Below, in pieces: positions 34,746 to 43,843 of a stretch of DNA of 61,694 nucleotides. The translations under genes were made by a program, and so were the position numbers. Where the stretch lies: the NCBI RefSeq assembly GCF_000725545.1, contig NZ_JNZP01000031.1, positions 1 to 61,694 on the forward strand, written 5' to 3'. This stretch comes from Streptomyces exfoliatus (lineage in GTDB: Bacteria > Actinomycetota > Actinomycetes > Streptomycetales > Streptomycetaceae). The notes under the pieces are model-generated. The model was not told the origin of the DNA, did no database searches, and saw only the letters and a program-made list of their open reading frames with translations. How positions within the stretch are numbered: the first letter of the stretch is position 1; every line of letters starts with the position of its first letter.

Positions 34746-35837
34746 GTGAGCGCTTTTCGTGTGCGGATCGTGAGGCCGGGGGAGCTGAGCGGGCGCGAGA
34801 TCGAGGCATGGCGGGAGCTGCGGGCCAAGGCCGGTGCTCCCGCGAATCCCTTCATGGAGCCGGAGTTCACGCAGGCCGTGGCCGCCGTGCGGCCCCGTTC
34901 GCGGGTCGCCGTGTGGTCGGAGGGGGACGAGCCCGTCGGGTTCTTCCCCTTCGAGAAGGGGCCGTGGGGGCTCGGGCGCGCCGTCGGGTTCGGCGTCTCC
35001 GACAGTCAGGGCGCCGTGCTGCGGCCAGGGCTGCGGCCGGGCGCGCGGGCCGTGCTCCGGGCCTGCGGGCTCGCGATGTGGGAGTTCGACAACCTGGAGG
35101 TGGGCCAGCCCGTCTTCGAAGGCGCCGCCACCGAGTCCTTCGCCTCGCCCGTGATCGATGTCGGCGAGGGGTACGAGGCCTACGAGGCGCTGCTCCGCGT
35201 CCAGTCGCCCAAGTTCCTCAGGACCACCCTCGCCAAGGAGCGCAAGCTCGGCCGCCAGGCCGACGGCGAGGTCCGGTTCGTCTTCGACGAGCGCGACCCG
35301 GCGGCCCTGCGCACCCTCATGGAGTGGAAGTCCGCCCAGTACCGCAGGACCGGCCGCGGCGACCGCTTCGCCAAGGAGTGGATCAGCGCCCTCGTCCGGC
35401 GCCTCCACGAGCAGCGCACGCCCGGCTGCTCCGGCGTCCTGTCCGTGCTGTACGTGGGGGAGCGGCCGATCGCCGCCCACTTCGGGCTGCGGTCCGCGAC
35501 CGTACTGTCCTGCTGGTTCCCCTCGTACGATCCCGAGTTCGCGAAGTACTCGCCCGGCCTCGTGCTGCATCTGCGGATGGCGGAGGCGGCGGCGGCGGCC
35601 GGGATCGGGATGCTGGACCTGGGCCGCGGCGACGCCGAGTACAAGGACGCCCTGAAGACGGGCGAGCTGACGGTCTCCGAGGGGGCCGTCTTCGTGCCGG
35701 GCGGGCGGGCCGCCCTGCACTGGCTGCGGCGCGAGCCCGCCCGGCGCGCCCACAGTTTCGTCCGCAGCCGTCCCGCGCTCGCCGCGCGGGCGCGTACCGC
35801 GCTCAACGGGATCGCCCGGCTGCGGGGGAACCGATAG
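34746..35837 (+). CDS. FemAB/CelD-like GNAT acetyltransferase
   Basis: 363-aa protein of the GNAT-related FemAB/CelD (Acetyltransf_6) group: two acyltransferase-like halves, with FVFDERDPAALRTLMEWKSAQYRRTG and later SVLYVGERPIAAHFGLRSATVLSCWFPSYDPEFAKYSPG, typical of CelD proteins of bacterial exopolysaccharide clusters (quoted in parts). These enzymes are thought to acylate or aminoacylate a polysaccharide or its precursor. The GTG at 34746 lies in a GGTTAGGTGAGC context. First gene of the plus-strand glycan operon. Confidence 0.88.
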   Translation: MSAFRVRIVRPGELSGREIEAWRELRAKAGAPANPFMEPEFTQAVAAVRPRSRVAVWSEGDEPVGFFPFEKGPWGLGRAVGFGVSDSQGAVLRPGLRPGARAVLRACGLAMWEFDNLEVGQPVFEGAATESFASPVIDVGEGYEAYEALLRVQSPKFLRTTLAKERKLGRQADGEVRFVFDERDPAALRTLMEWKSAQYRRTGRGDRFAKEWISALVRRLHEQRTPGCSGVLSVLYVGERPIAAHFGLRSATVLSCWFPSYDPEFAKYSPGLVLHLRMAEAAAAAGIGMLDLGRGDAEYKDALKTGELTVSEGAVFVPGGRAALHWLRREPARRAHSFVRSRPALAARARTALNGIARLRGNR

Positions 35838-35917
35838 CCGCGGCGGCTCCCCGCCCCGGTCCCGGCCGTCGCCCCGCCGCGCACCCGTCTCCTTGCCCGC
35901 CCGTCCGCCCTGCCGCT

Positions 35918-36012
35918 CGTCCTCCGTACCCGAACGCCCGCCTCACCGCCCGTCCTCCGGACCTGAACGTCCTCGGACCTGAACGTCCTCCGCACCCGAA
36001 CGCCCTCCGCAC
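35918..36012. repeat. Degenerate CGTCCTCC tandem repeats between two operon genes
   Basis: Four or five degenerate copies of CGTCCTCCGxACCxGAA with 16-17 bp spacing, in the 202-bp gap between the acetyltransferase and the GT2 gene. No gene is seen in this gap. Confidence 0.5.
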
Positions 36013-36039
36013 CTCCCTGACCTCCCTGGGGGATCCCCG

Positions 36040-37341
36040 TTGAGCAGTCGACCGCCCCGCGTCCGCGCCCTCTCCGTCGCCGAGCTCGATCTCGACGCGC
36101 CCGACGGGACCGTCCTGTCGCTCCGGCCCGCGCCCGGCGGCCCGGCCCTCGTGGACGGCGACGTGTACGCGCTCGTACGGCTCCGGGGTCGGCCCGTCGC
36201 CACCGTCGTCGGGACCGTCGCGGCGGGTGAGGATCCGGCCGCGGTGCTCGGCGCCCTCGCCGGCGAGCGGCTCGCGTCGTCCGGGCCGCGCGGCGACGCC
36301 GAGCGGCTCGCCGCCGCCCGGGCCGGGAGCACCGGGAGGGCGACCCCTCCGCGTACGTCCGTCGTCGTCGCCACCCGTGAGCGCCCCGAGCAGCTCGCCC
36401 GCGCCCTGGACTCGCTGCTCGTCCAGGACCACCCCGACTACGAGGTCGTCGTCGTCGACAACGCGCCCTGGTCCACGGACACCTACGACCTCGTGACCGG
36501 GAAGTACACCGACCGCGTCCGGTACGTCCGCGAGGACACCCCGGGGCTCGCCGTCGCCCACAACACCGGGCTCGCCGCCGCCGAAGGGACCGTCCTCGCC
36601 TTCACCGACGACGACGTGATCGCCGACCCGCACTGGCTGACCGCGCTCACGGAGCCGTTCGCAGCCGATCCGGGACTCGGCTGTGTCACCGGTCTGATCC
36701 TGCCCGCCCGGCTCGGGACTCCCGCGCAGGTCCTCCTCGAATCGCACGGCGGCTTCGCCAAGGGCTTCGCGCCCCGCCTGTACGACCCGGCGGAGCCGCC
36801 CGCCGACGAACCGCTCTTCCCGTTCACCGCGGGCAGCTTCGGCTCCGGCGCCAACATGGCCTTCCGGGCGGACGCCCTGCGCGAGGTCGGCGGCTTCGAC
36901 CCGGCGACCGGCACCGGGACCGCCGCGAAGGGCGGCGACGACCTGTACGCCTTCGTCGCCGTCCTCTCCGCCGGCTTCCGGCTCCGCTACACCGCCGAGG
37001 CCCTCGTCTGGCACCACCACCGCGACACCTGGCAGGACGTACGGAACCAGGCGTACGGCTACGGCGCCGGCCTCACCGCGTACCTCACCGCGACCCTGGT
37101 CCGCAGCCCCCGCCTGCTGCCCGCGCTGCTCGCCCGGCTGCCGCGCGGCCTCGTGTACGCCCGCACGATGACCGCCCGGCGCGGGGAGACGGCCGGAGGG
37201 GCGGCCGGCGACGGCGTCCCCGGCGAGCACGGCACCCACCACCCCTGGCCCCGAAGCCTCTCCCGACTGGAGCGACGCGGCATGCTCTACGGCCCGATCG
37301 GATACGCGAAAGCCCGGCTGAGGCAGGCGGGCGCCCGATGA
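36040..37341 (+). CDS. Family 2 glycosyltransferase
   Basis: 433-aa GT-A enzyme. After an about 105-residue N-terminal part comes the GT2 fold: TSVVVATRERPEQLARALDSLL, VVVVDN, and FTDDDVIADPHWL with the DDD-type metal motif, then FGSGANMAFRADALREVGGFDP. The nucleotide sugar cannot be deduced. A TTG start at 36040, after GGGGGATCCCCG, gives a good site. Its stop overlaps the next start (ATGA) and it probably acts on the same saccharide as the adjacent deacetylase. Confidence 0.9.
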   Translation: MSSRPPRVRALSVAELDLDAPDGTVLSLRPAPGGPALVDGDVYALVRLRGRPVATVVGTVAAGEDPAAVLGALAGERLASSGPRGDAERLAAARAGSTGRATPPRTSVVVATRERPEQLARALDSLLVQDHPDYEVVVVDNAPWSTDTYDLVTGKYTDRVRYVREDTPGLAVAHNTGLAAAEGTVLAFTDDDVIADPHWLTALTEPFAADPGLGCVTGLILPARLGTPAQVLLESHGGFAKGFAPRLYDPAEPPADEPLFPFTAGSFGSGANMAFRADALREVGGFDPATGTGTAAKGGDDLYAFVAVLSAGFRLRYTAEALVWHHHRDTWQDVRNQAYGYGAGLTAYLTATLVRSPRLLPALLARLPRGLVYARTMTARRGETAGGAAGDGVPGEHGTHHPWPRSLSRLERRGMLYGPIGYAKARLRQAGAR

Positions 37342-38147
37342 CCCCAGCCCCCCTCCCCGGCCGGATCCCCGTCCTCCTCTACCACGCCGTGATGGACGAC
37401 CCTCCGGACTGGATCGCCGAATTCACCGTCAGCCGCGCGGAGTTCGCCTCCCAGCTCGACGCGATCGTCGCCAGCGGCCGTACCCCGGTCACCGTCGGCA
37501 CCCTGGCCGCGCACCTCGCCTCCGGGGCCCCGCTGCCGGACCGGCCCGCCGTCATCACCTTCGACGACGGCTTCGCCGACCTGGTGGGGCCGACGGCCGA
37601 GGCGCTCGCGGCCCGGGGCCTGCCGGCCACCGCGTACCTCACCACCGGGGCCATCACCCGGGGCCGGCCCTGCCTGCTGCCGCCCGCGCCGATGATGTCC
37701 CTCGCGCAGGTGCCGCGCCTGGAGGAGTACGGGATGGAGGTCGGTGCCCACACCGCCACCCACGCGCAGCTCGACACGCTGACCCCGGCCGCCCTCCGGC
37801 GCGAACTGCGCGAGTCCAAGGCGGTCCTGGAGGACGCCCTCGGGCACGAGGTGCGGCACCTCGCCTACCCGCACGGCTACAACAGCCCCGCCGTGCGCCG
37901 GGCCGCCGCGGCCGCCGGCTACACCTCGGCCGCAGCCGTCCGGCACGCCCTGAGTTCCGGGAACGACGAGGTCTACCGCATCGCCCGGCTCATCGTGCGC
38001 CGCACCCACACCGCCGCCGACGTGGAGCGGTGGATGGAGGGCCGGGGCGCGAAGACCGCTCCGTACCGGGACTCGCTGCCCACGGTGGGCTGGCGGATGT
38101 ACCGCAGGGCCCGCACCCTGCTCAGGGGTCCCGAGTTCGCCGGCTGA
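37338..38147 (+). CDS. Polysaccharide deacetylase (NodB homology)
   Basis: 269-aa carbohydrate esterase family 4 protein: VLLYHAVMDD, then TFDDGFADL with the catalytic base Asp and metal-binding Asp, and HTATHAQLD with the two metal-binding His. LAYPHGYNSPAVRRAA supplies the later motif. No signal peptide is obvious, so the enzyme may act in the cytoplasm on a lipid-linked or nucleotide-activated sugar. It overlaps GT2 by 4 bp. Confidence 0.9.
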   Translation: MTPAPLPGRIPVLLYHAVMDDPPDWIAEFTVSRAEFASQLDAIVASGRTPVTVGTLAAHLASGAPLPDRPAVITFDDGFADLVGPTAEALAARGLPATAYLTTGAITRGRPCLLPPAPMMSLAQVPRLEEYGMEVGAHTATHAQLDTLTPAALRRELRESKAVLEDALGHEVRHLAYPHGYNSPAVRRAAAAAGYTSAAAVRHALSSGNDEVYRIARLIVRRTHTAADVERWMEGRGAKTAPYRDSLPTVGWRMYRRARTLLRGPEFAG

Positions 38148-38263
38148 GCCGTACCGCCCGTCAAGATCGTCAACTCACGTGCAGCGAGCGGGAGTTGAAT
38201 GTGCGTACATAACCGAAGTACGTTCCTTTGTCTCGCCAAGGGGACCGTGGGGGGAGAGCCGTC

Positions 38264-40189
38264 GTGCAGCACCAAGTGCCATCAACACCGGTGACCGGGA
38301 GCGACGGCGTGCCGTCGCAGCCCTCCGCGCAGGGCCGGGAGGCCGTCGAGAGCGAGGCCAAACCGGACCCGGCGGCCCCCCGCCGCCGGACCGGCCCCGC
38401 CGCCGCGCTCCGGACCCCGTCCGCCCTCAACGCGGCCCTCCTCCTCGTCGCCGCCGTGCTGTGGCTCTGGGCGCTGCCCGGCATCGACTTCCGGAGCATC
38501 GAGGAGTTCGGCCTCCTCGACCGTTTCCCCCTTACCTTCTACGCCGCCCTCGTGGTCCTGACCTGCGGCTTCGTCCTCACGCTGCGGCGCGCGGGCACCG
38601 CGCCCCTCTGGCCCGCCACCTACTGCGCGGCCATGCTCGTCGCCCTCAAGGCGCCGCCCGCGATCCTCTACGACACCGTCCGCTACGCCTGGGCGTCCAA
38701 GCACGACGCGATCATCAGCCGGCTGCTCACCGAGGGCACCGTCCACCCCGGACGCGAGCTCTCCGGCGGCATGTCCGCCTACGACCAGTGGCCCGGCTTC
38801 TTCTCCCTCGACGCGGCCCTCGTCCGCGCCTTCGGCGTCGACGCCGCCGCCTCGTTCATCAACTGGGCCCCGGTCGCGCTCGGTCTGCTCACCGTGCCCG
38901 TCCTCATCCTCGTCTACCGCACGTTCAGCGACGACTGGCGGCTCGTGTGGACCGGCGTGTGGATCTTCCAGCTGGCGAACTGGGTCGGCCAGGACTACCT
39001 GTCCCCGCAGGGCTTCTCCTACCTGCTCTACCTCACCGTCTTCGCCGTCGTCGTCCGGCACTTCGTCCTGCCCGGCTCGGCGGGCGCGCTCCGCGACCGT
39101 TCCGCGCTCGACCCGGCCGCCGCGTCCGTACCGCCGCCCACCACCACTCGGCAGCGCGCGGTCGCCGTCCTCTTCCTCGTCCCGGTCATCGCGACCATCA
39201 ACGCCTCGCACCAGCTCACCCCCGTGATGCTGTGCGCCAGCCTCTTCGCCCTCTGCCTCACCCGCCGCTACCGCAACCTCGGGCTCCTCGCCACCACCGG
39301 CCTCATCATGTTGGCCTGGAACCTCACCATGGGCCGGGAGCTGTTCCTCGACACCCTCGGCACCCTGCGCGAGAAGGCCGGAGACCTCCTCGGCAACTCC
39401 CGCCCCGGCTTCGCCGGCGACCCCACGGGCCCCGGCCCCGAGCTGGTCGGCAGCGCCAACGTCCTGATGGTCCTCGCCGTCGGCGGACTCGCCGCCGCGG
39501 CCGTACTGCTCCGCCGCAAGCTGGCCCGCAGCGCCCTGCCGCTGGTGCTCGCCGCCGCCGCGCCGCTCCCGATGTTCGCCGTGAACGACTACGGCGGAGA
39601 GATGATCTTCCGGGTCTACCTCTTCGGCCTGCCCGGCGCCGCCTTCTTCGCCGCCGCCGCGCTCGTCCCCGCCACCGGGGCCGCGAGCCGCGCCGCCAGG
39701 ATCGCCCGCCGCACCGCAGCCGTCGCCCTGCCCGTCACCCTCGTCGCCCTGCTCGCCGGCTTCCTGCCCTCGTACTACGGCAAGGAGGGCATGCACTACG
39801 CGCCGCCCGGCGAGACCGCCCTCACCCGCCGCGCCTTCGACCAGGCGCCCGAAGGGGCGCTCGTCCTCGCCGCGACCGGTGCCTTCGCCGACTCGTACTA
39901 CCGCTACGACCACTACGAGCGCTGGTTCTTCACCGAGCAGGAGGTCGACGAGAACCTCCGCATGCTGAAGGACCCGGCCGGCTACCTCGCCGGCGGCATC
40001 CCGGCGGGCCGCCCCGCCTACGTGATCCTCACCCCCACCCAGGGCGAGGCCGTCATCGGCGAGGGCTACCTCCCCGAAGGCGGCTTCGACACCCTCCGCG
40101 ACGCCCTCAAGAGCTCTCCGCTCTTCGCCGTCGTGGAGGAGGGCCCGTACGGGCTCGTCCTCCGCTACCGGCCCACCACCTGCGGCTGA
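38264..40189 (+). CDS. GT-C-like polytopic membrane protein
   Basis: 641-aa protein with more than ten predicted transmembrane helices after a cytoplasmic N-terminal tail of about 65 residues. Loop motifs GIDFRSIEEFGL, AYDQWPGFFSLDA and DYLSPQGFSYLLYL, and a long C-terminal extracytoplasmic part, resemble GT-C glycosyltransferases or polymerase-like proteins that use polyprenyl-phosphate sugars. The GTG at 38264 follows GGGGGAGAGCC. It could transfer the sugars or polymerise the glycan; the role is inference from fold and context. Confidence 0.75.
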   Translation: MQHQVPSTPVTGSDGVPSQPSAQGREAVESEAKPDPAAPRRRTGPAAALRTPSALNAALLLVAAVLWLWALPGIDFRSIEEFGLLDRFPLTFYAALVVLTCGFVLTLRRAGTAPLWPATYCAAMLVALKAPPAILYDTVRYAWASKHDAIISRLLTEGTVHPGRELSGGMSAYDQWPGFFSLDAALVRAFGVDAAASFINWAPVALGLLTVPVLILVYRTFSDDWRLVWTGVWIFQLANWVGQDYLSPQGFSYLLYLTVFAVVVRHFVLPGSAGALRDRSALDPAAASVPPPTTTRQRAVAVLFLVPVIATINASHQLTPVMLCASLFALCLTRRYRNLGLLATTGLIMLAWNLTMGRELFLDTLGTLREKAGDLLGNSRPGFAGDPTGPGPELVGSANVLMVLAVGGLAAAAVLLRRKLARSALPLVLAAAAPLPMFAVNDYGGEMIFRVYLFGLPGAAFFAAAALVPATGAASRAARIARRTAAVALPVTLVALLAGFLPSYYGKEGMHYAPPGETALTRRAFDQAPEGALVLAATGAFADSYYRYDHYERWFFTEQEVDENLRMLKDPAGYLAGGIPAGRPAYVILTPTQGEAVIGEGYLPEGGFDTLRDALKSSPLFAVVEEGPYGLVLRYRPTTCG

Positions 40190-40241
40190 ACCCGCCCCCG
40201 CCCGCACCCCGCAGACCGCCCGCACGAGGAGTAGGTACGCC

Positions 40242-40694
40242 ATGGCCCACCCACGCCTGACCCCGCGCGTCCAGCGCAGAGCCGCCCTCGCGGCCTCCGG
40301 ATGGATCGCCCTCGCCGCGACCGCGTTCCCCGGCGGCTCCCCGCTGCGCTGGATCCCCGTCCTCGTCTTCGTCGTGCTCGCCCCTGGCCTCGCCCTGCTG
40401 CTCCCGCAGCCGCTCGGGCTGCGGCCCGGCGCCCGCCTGGAAGCCCTTGCGCTCGCCGCACCCGTCAGCCTCTCCGTGGCCACCCTCGCCGCGACCACCC
40501 TGTTCCTGACGAAGTCCTTCTCCCTGACGGTCTTCCTCGGCGTCCTCGCGCTCTTCGTGACCGTCGCCGCCCTGCTCCCCGGCGTGCCGCTGCCGGCCGC
40601 CACGCGCGGCGCCGTCGAGCGGGACGGCGCCAGGTCCGACAGCGCGCGGGGCTTTCCCCGGTTCCGTAAACGAAGGCCCGGTGGGGGTCGATGA
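40242..40694 (+). CDS. Small integral membrane protein of the glycan operon
   Basis: 150-aa protein with four predicted transmembrane segments between residues 16 and 115 and a short basic, Gly/Arg-rich tail. No enzymatic motif. Its stop overlaps the start of the GH26-like gene (ATGA), so the products may work together. GGAG lies 11 bases before the ATG. It may correspond to one half of a longer membrane protein in relatives. Confidence 0.7.
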   Translation: MAHPRLTPRVQRRAALAASGWIALAATAFPGGSPLRWIPVLVFVVLAPGLALLLPQPLGLRPGARLEALALAAPVSLSVATLAATTLFLTKSFSLTVFLGVLALFVTVAALLPGVPLPAATRGAVERDGARSDSARGFPRFRKRRPGGGR

Positions 40695-41752
40695 CCGGGC
40701 GGCACGGCAAGGGGGACCCCTGGACGCGGATCGCGGTGGCGCTCGCCGCCGTCGGTGCGCTGACCGCCGGTCTGGGGGTCTGGTCGACCCTCGCCGAGGA
40801 CGACGACCGCTGCGCCCCCGACACCTCGCTCGTCGCACCGTGCGGAGCCTGGTGGGGCGCGTACATCCCGTACGACGAGGACAGCTCGCTCACCCGTCCC
40901 GTGTACGCCTTCGAGAAGAAGATCGGCCGCAAGCTCGACCTCGTGTACACCTACCACGACATGTCGGGGAGCAAGGCCGACGGCGAGCTGCTCACCCCCG
41001 ACGAGCGGGAGCTCGGCCGCGAACGGCTCCTCATGCTGGCCTGGGAGTCCACGGTGTGGACCGAGAAGCACCACGCCGACTGGACCGAGAAGCAGCTCGG
41101 CTGGAAGAACATCGCCTCGGGGAAGTACGACACCTCCGTCATCGACCCGCAGGCCCTTCGCGTCAAGGAGTACGGCAAGCGGGTCTTCTTCTCGTTCGAC
41201 CAGGAGGCCGACTTCCGTATCGAACAGGGCGCCGGGACCCCGCAGGAGTACGTCGCCGCCTACCGCCACGTCCGCGACCGCTTCGAGAAGCTCGGCGTCA
41301 CCAACGTGGTGTGGGTGTGGACGGTCTCCGGCTACCTCGGCAACGCCGCCCTGATGAAACAGCTCTACCCCGGCGACGACTACGTCGACTGGATCGGCAT
41401 GGACCAGTACAACTACTACCTCTGCCACAAGTCGCCGAACTGGCTGGACTTCGAAAGGAGTCAGCGGCCCAGCTACGACTGGCTCCGGAAGAACATCTCC
41501 GCCGACAAGCCCGTCATGCTCTCCGAGTTCTCCACCGCCCCCGACCCGGAGCGGCCCGAACGGCAGCGCGACTGGTACACCGCCATCCCGAAGGTCGCGC
41601 CGACGCTGCCGGAGGTGAAGGCGTACGTGCACTGGAACCGTGCCGTGCCCGGACCCGGCTGCGACCTGACCATCGACGCGGGGCCCGGACTGGACGGCTA
41701 CCGGATCGCGGGCCAGGACCCGTACTTCCGGCAGCCCCTGCCACGGGGCTGA
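40691..41752 (+). CDS. Exported GH26-like glycoside hydrolase
   Basis: 353-aa protein with an N-terminal membrane segment or signal (about 13-35) and a (beta/alpha)8-like fold. CGAWWGAYIPYDE opens the domain, RVFFSFDQEADF carries the likely acid/base Glu, and VWVWTVSG and YVDWIGMDQYNYYL follow. VMLSEFSTAP carries the likely nucleophile Glu. This set resembles GH26 mannanase-type enzymes. Located in a glycan biosynthesis operon, it may trim or process the exported polymer. It ends 9 bp before the convergent flippase gene. Confidence 0.82.
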   Translation: MTGRHGKGDPWTRIAVALAAVGALTAGLGVWSTLAEDDDRCAPDTSLVAPCGAWWGAYIPYDEDSSLTRPVYAFEKKIGRKLDLVYTYHDMSGSKADGELLTPDERELGRERLLMLAWESTVWTEKHHADWTEKQLGWKNIASGKYDTSVIDPQALRVKEYGKRVFFSFDQEADFRIEQGAGTPQEYVAAYRHVRDRFEKLGVTNVVWVWTVSGYLGNAALMKQLYPGDDYVDWIGMDQYNYYLCHKSPNWLDFERSQRPSYDWLRKNISADKPVMLSEFSTAPDPERPERQRDWYTAIPKVAPTLPEVKAYVHWNRAVPGPGCDLTIDAGPGLDGYRIAGQDPYFRQPLPRG

Positions 41753-41761
41753 GCGGACGCC

Positions 41762-43843
41762 TCAGCGGCGGCCCGCCGCGAGGCCCCGGAAGGCGCACAC
41801 CGCCATCGTGGCGCCGGCCAGGCCCAGGAACAGCGGGAGCGGGGCGGTGGCGAAGGCCTGCTGCCCCGCCCAGCCCGCCCAGACCAGGACCCACACCGCC
41901 CCGGCCGTGACCCGGTCGCCCACGCCGAGCACCCGCAGCAGCACGGCCGCGAGCAGCAGGCACAGCGCCTGGAGGGCGATCGGGGCGACGGCCCGCTCCG
42001 CTCCGTCGCCCAGGAGCGCGGCCCCCGGCCCGCCCGCCTCCGCGGGCCGCAGGCCGAGGAGCGGCGGCGCGGTGTGCAGGGCGAGGAAGGTGGCGAGCAG
42101 GACCGTTCCGGCGAACACCGGCCGGAAGACCCGCAGTCCGACGGCGGCGCCCTGGAGGGCGACGAGCAGCAGCCCGGCGGCCAGCGTGACGGGCGGGAGC
42201 GCGGTCAGCAGGCCGGTGCCGGAGATCCGCTCCACGTCGAGCGTCCCCGAGCGGGCGAGCGGCAGCCAGAAGAGCCCGGCGGCCAGGCCGAGGAGCAGCC
42301 ACAGGCCGGCCGTCCACCGGCTGGGGGCGGGTGCCGCACGCGGCGGCTCGGGCGCGGGCCTTCCCAGGAGACCCGCCGGCTCGCCGGTCCGCTGCCCGGG
42401 TACGTACACCGGGATCCCGAACGCCGGAGTCACCGACTCGTGCGCCCCGCGCAGATACGCGCTCTCCCGGGCCCAGTTGGTGCCGTAGGCGTCCTTCGCG
42501 CGTTCCTGGACCCGGGGCGCCCGGCCCTTGAGCGCGGCCCGCAGACCCGGCACGCACACGACCGCCATCACGGTCATTCCCCCGAGGACGGCGTACCCGG
42601 CCCCCGCGATGCCGAGCGGCCCGAGGAGGAACGCCGCGCTGCCGAGCACCAGGACACACATCGCGCCCTGGAGGGCGGCGAGCATGCCCGTACGGCCCTG
42701 GACGCGCAGCACGCCGATGTACAGCTCGACGGCGACGCGGGGCAGCGCGGCGGCGGCGAGGAGCCGGAGGACCGTCGTGCCGTTCTCGGCGTACTCCGTC
42801 CCGAAGGGCGCGAGGAGCAGCGGGGCGAGCACGACGAGGAAGAGGACGACCGGGACGAGCAGCAGCACCATGCGGCGCAGCGCGCCCCTGACCCCCTCGG
42901 CGAGGGAGCCGGGGCTGTGCGAGGCGTGCGCGGTGAGCGAGGAGGCCATGTTGATGGCCATGAACTCCATCGTGCCGCCGACGGTGTACGCCGTGTAGAA
43001 GAAGGCGTTGTGGGCGGCGTCGAAGCGGACGGCGACCATCATCGGCAACAGGCTGATCATCAGCAGGCTGAAGATCGAGCCCACCGAGTCGCCGGCGAGG
43101 AACCGGCCGATCTCGCGCAGGCTGGGCGGCTCGCGGTCCCGGTCCGCCTGCTCCTGCCGGGGGATGAGGCGCCGGAAGACGAGCCAGCCGACCGGCACCA
43201 CGGAGAGCGCGATCGCCGCCGCCCAGGAGACGAAGACGCCGAGCACCGGCAGGCCGACGGCGAGGACGACGAGCAGGACGAGCTTGCCGAGCGAGAAGAC
43301 GGCGTTGCCGACGGGGACCCAGATGGCCCTTCTCAGCCCGGTGAGGACGGCGTCCTGGAGGGTGAGCAGGGCCCAGCCGATGCTGGCGGCGGTGAAGAAG
43401 ATGCCGGCGGACAGGGTGCCGAGGGGGGCGTACGACGGTCCCCACCAGTCCAGGGTGAGCAGGAAGACCCCGCAGGCGACGCCGACGACCAGGGTGCTGA
43501 CCAGGTACAGGCGCACCACGAGCGGCCCGGTGGCGCACCCGGCCCTGGGGACGTACCGGACGACCGCGCCGGTCAGGGTCGTCGCGGTGAGGGAGGCGAG
43601 CATCCGCTGCGCGGCGATGGCGGCGGAGCCCTGCCCGACGGCCTCCTCGGTGTAGTAGCGGGCGGCGACGAGCCAGAAGCCGAGCCCGAGGGCGGCGGAG
43701 ACGCCGGTGGAGAGCATCAGCGCGTACGCGTTGCGGAACAGGGAGCCCTCGCCGTTCTCCGCGGGGAGTTCCGGTGCGACGGCGCCCTTGGGCTCCTCGG
43801 CCGCCGGGTGGTCCGCACCCCGCAGCCGTACGGACTCGGTCAC
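41762..43843 (-). CDS. Polysaccharide flippase-like protein with C-terminal membrane extension
   Basis: 693-aa protein. Residues about 30-460 resemble a polysaccharide/lipid flippase of the MATE/MVIM superfamily (LPS biosynthesis/Wzx type): RNAYALMLSTGVSAALGLGFWL and repeated two-helix units. A cytoplasmic loop of about 90 residues, with VPGQRTGEPAGLLGRP, then precedes an extra domain of five or six hydrophobic segments (about 530-690) not found in plain flippases. The GTG at 43843 overlaps the aminotransferase stop (GTGA). It may export the oligosaccharide made by the genes on the other strand. Confidence 0.82.
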   Translation of the reverse strand: MTESVRLRGADHPAAEEPKGAVAPELPAENGEGSLFRNAYALMLSTGVSAALGLGFWLVAARYYTEEAVGQGSAAIAAQRMLASLTATTLTGAVVRYVPRAGCATGPLVVRLYLVSTLVVGVACGVFLLTLDWWGPSYAPLGTLSAGIFFTAASIGWALLTLQDAVLTGLRRAIWVPVGNAVFSLGKLVLLVVLAVGLPVLGVFVSWAAAIALSVVPVGWLVFRRLIPRQEQADRDREPPSLREIGRFLAGDSVGSIFSLLMISLLPMMVAVRFDAAHNAFFYTAYTVGGTMEFMAINMASSLTAHASHSPGSLAEGVRGALRRMVLLLVPVVLFLVVLAPLLLAPFGTEYAENGTTVLRLLAAAALPRVAVELYIGVLRVQGRTGMLAALQGAMCVLVLGSAAFLLGPLGIAGAGYAVLGGMTVMAVVCVPGLRAALKGRAPRVQERAKDAYGTNWARESAYLRGAHESVTPAFGIPVYVPGQRTGEPAGLLGRPAPEPPRAAPAPSRWTAGLWLLLGLAAGLFWLPLARSGTLDVERISGTGLLTALPPVTLAAGLLLVALQGAAVGLRVFRPVFAGTVLLATFLALHTAPPLLGLRPAEAGGPGAALLGDGAERAVAPIALQALCLLLAAVLLRVLGVGDRVTAGAVWVLVWAGWAGQQAFATAPLPLFLGLAGATMAVCAFRGLAAGRR

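Noticed and set aside
32495..36012. Possible CRISPR-like repeats
   Set aside because: Units of 15-17 bp are contiguous without spacers, and no cas gene is in the window.
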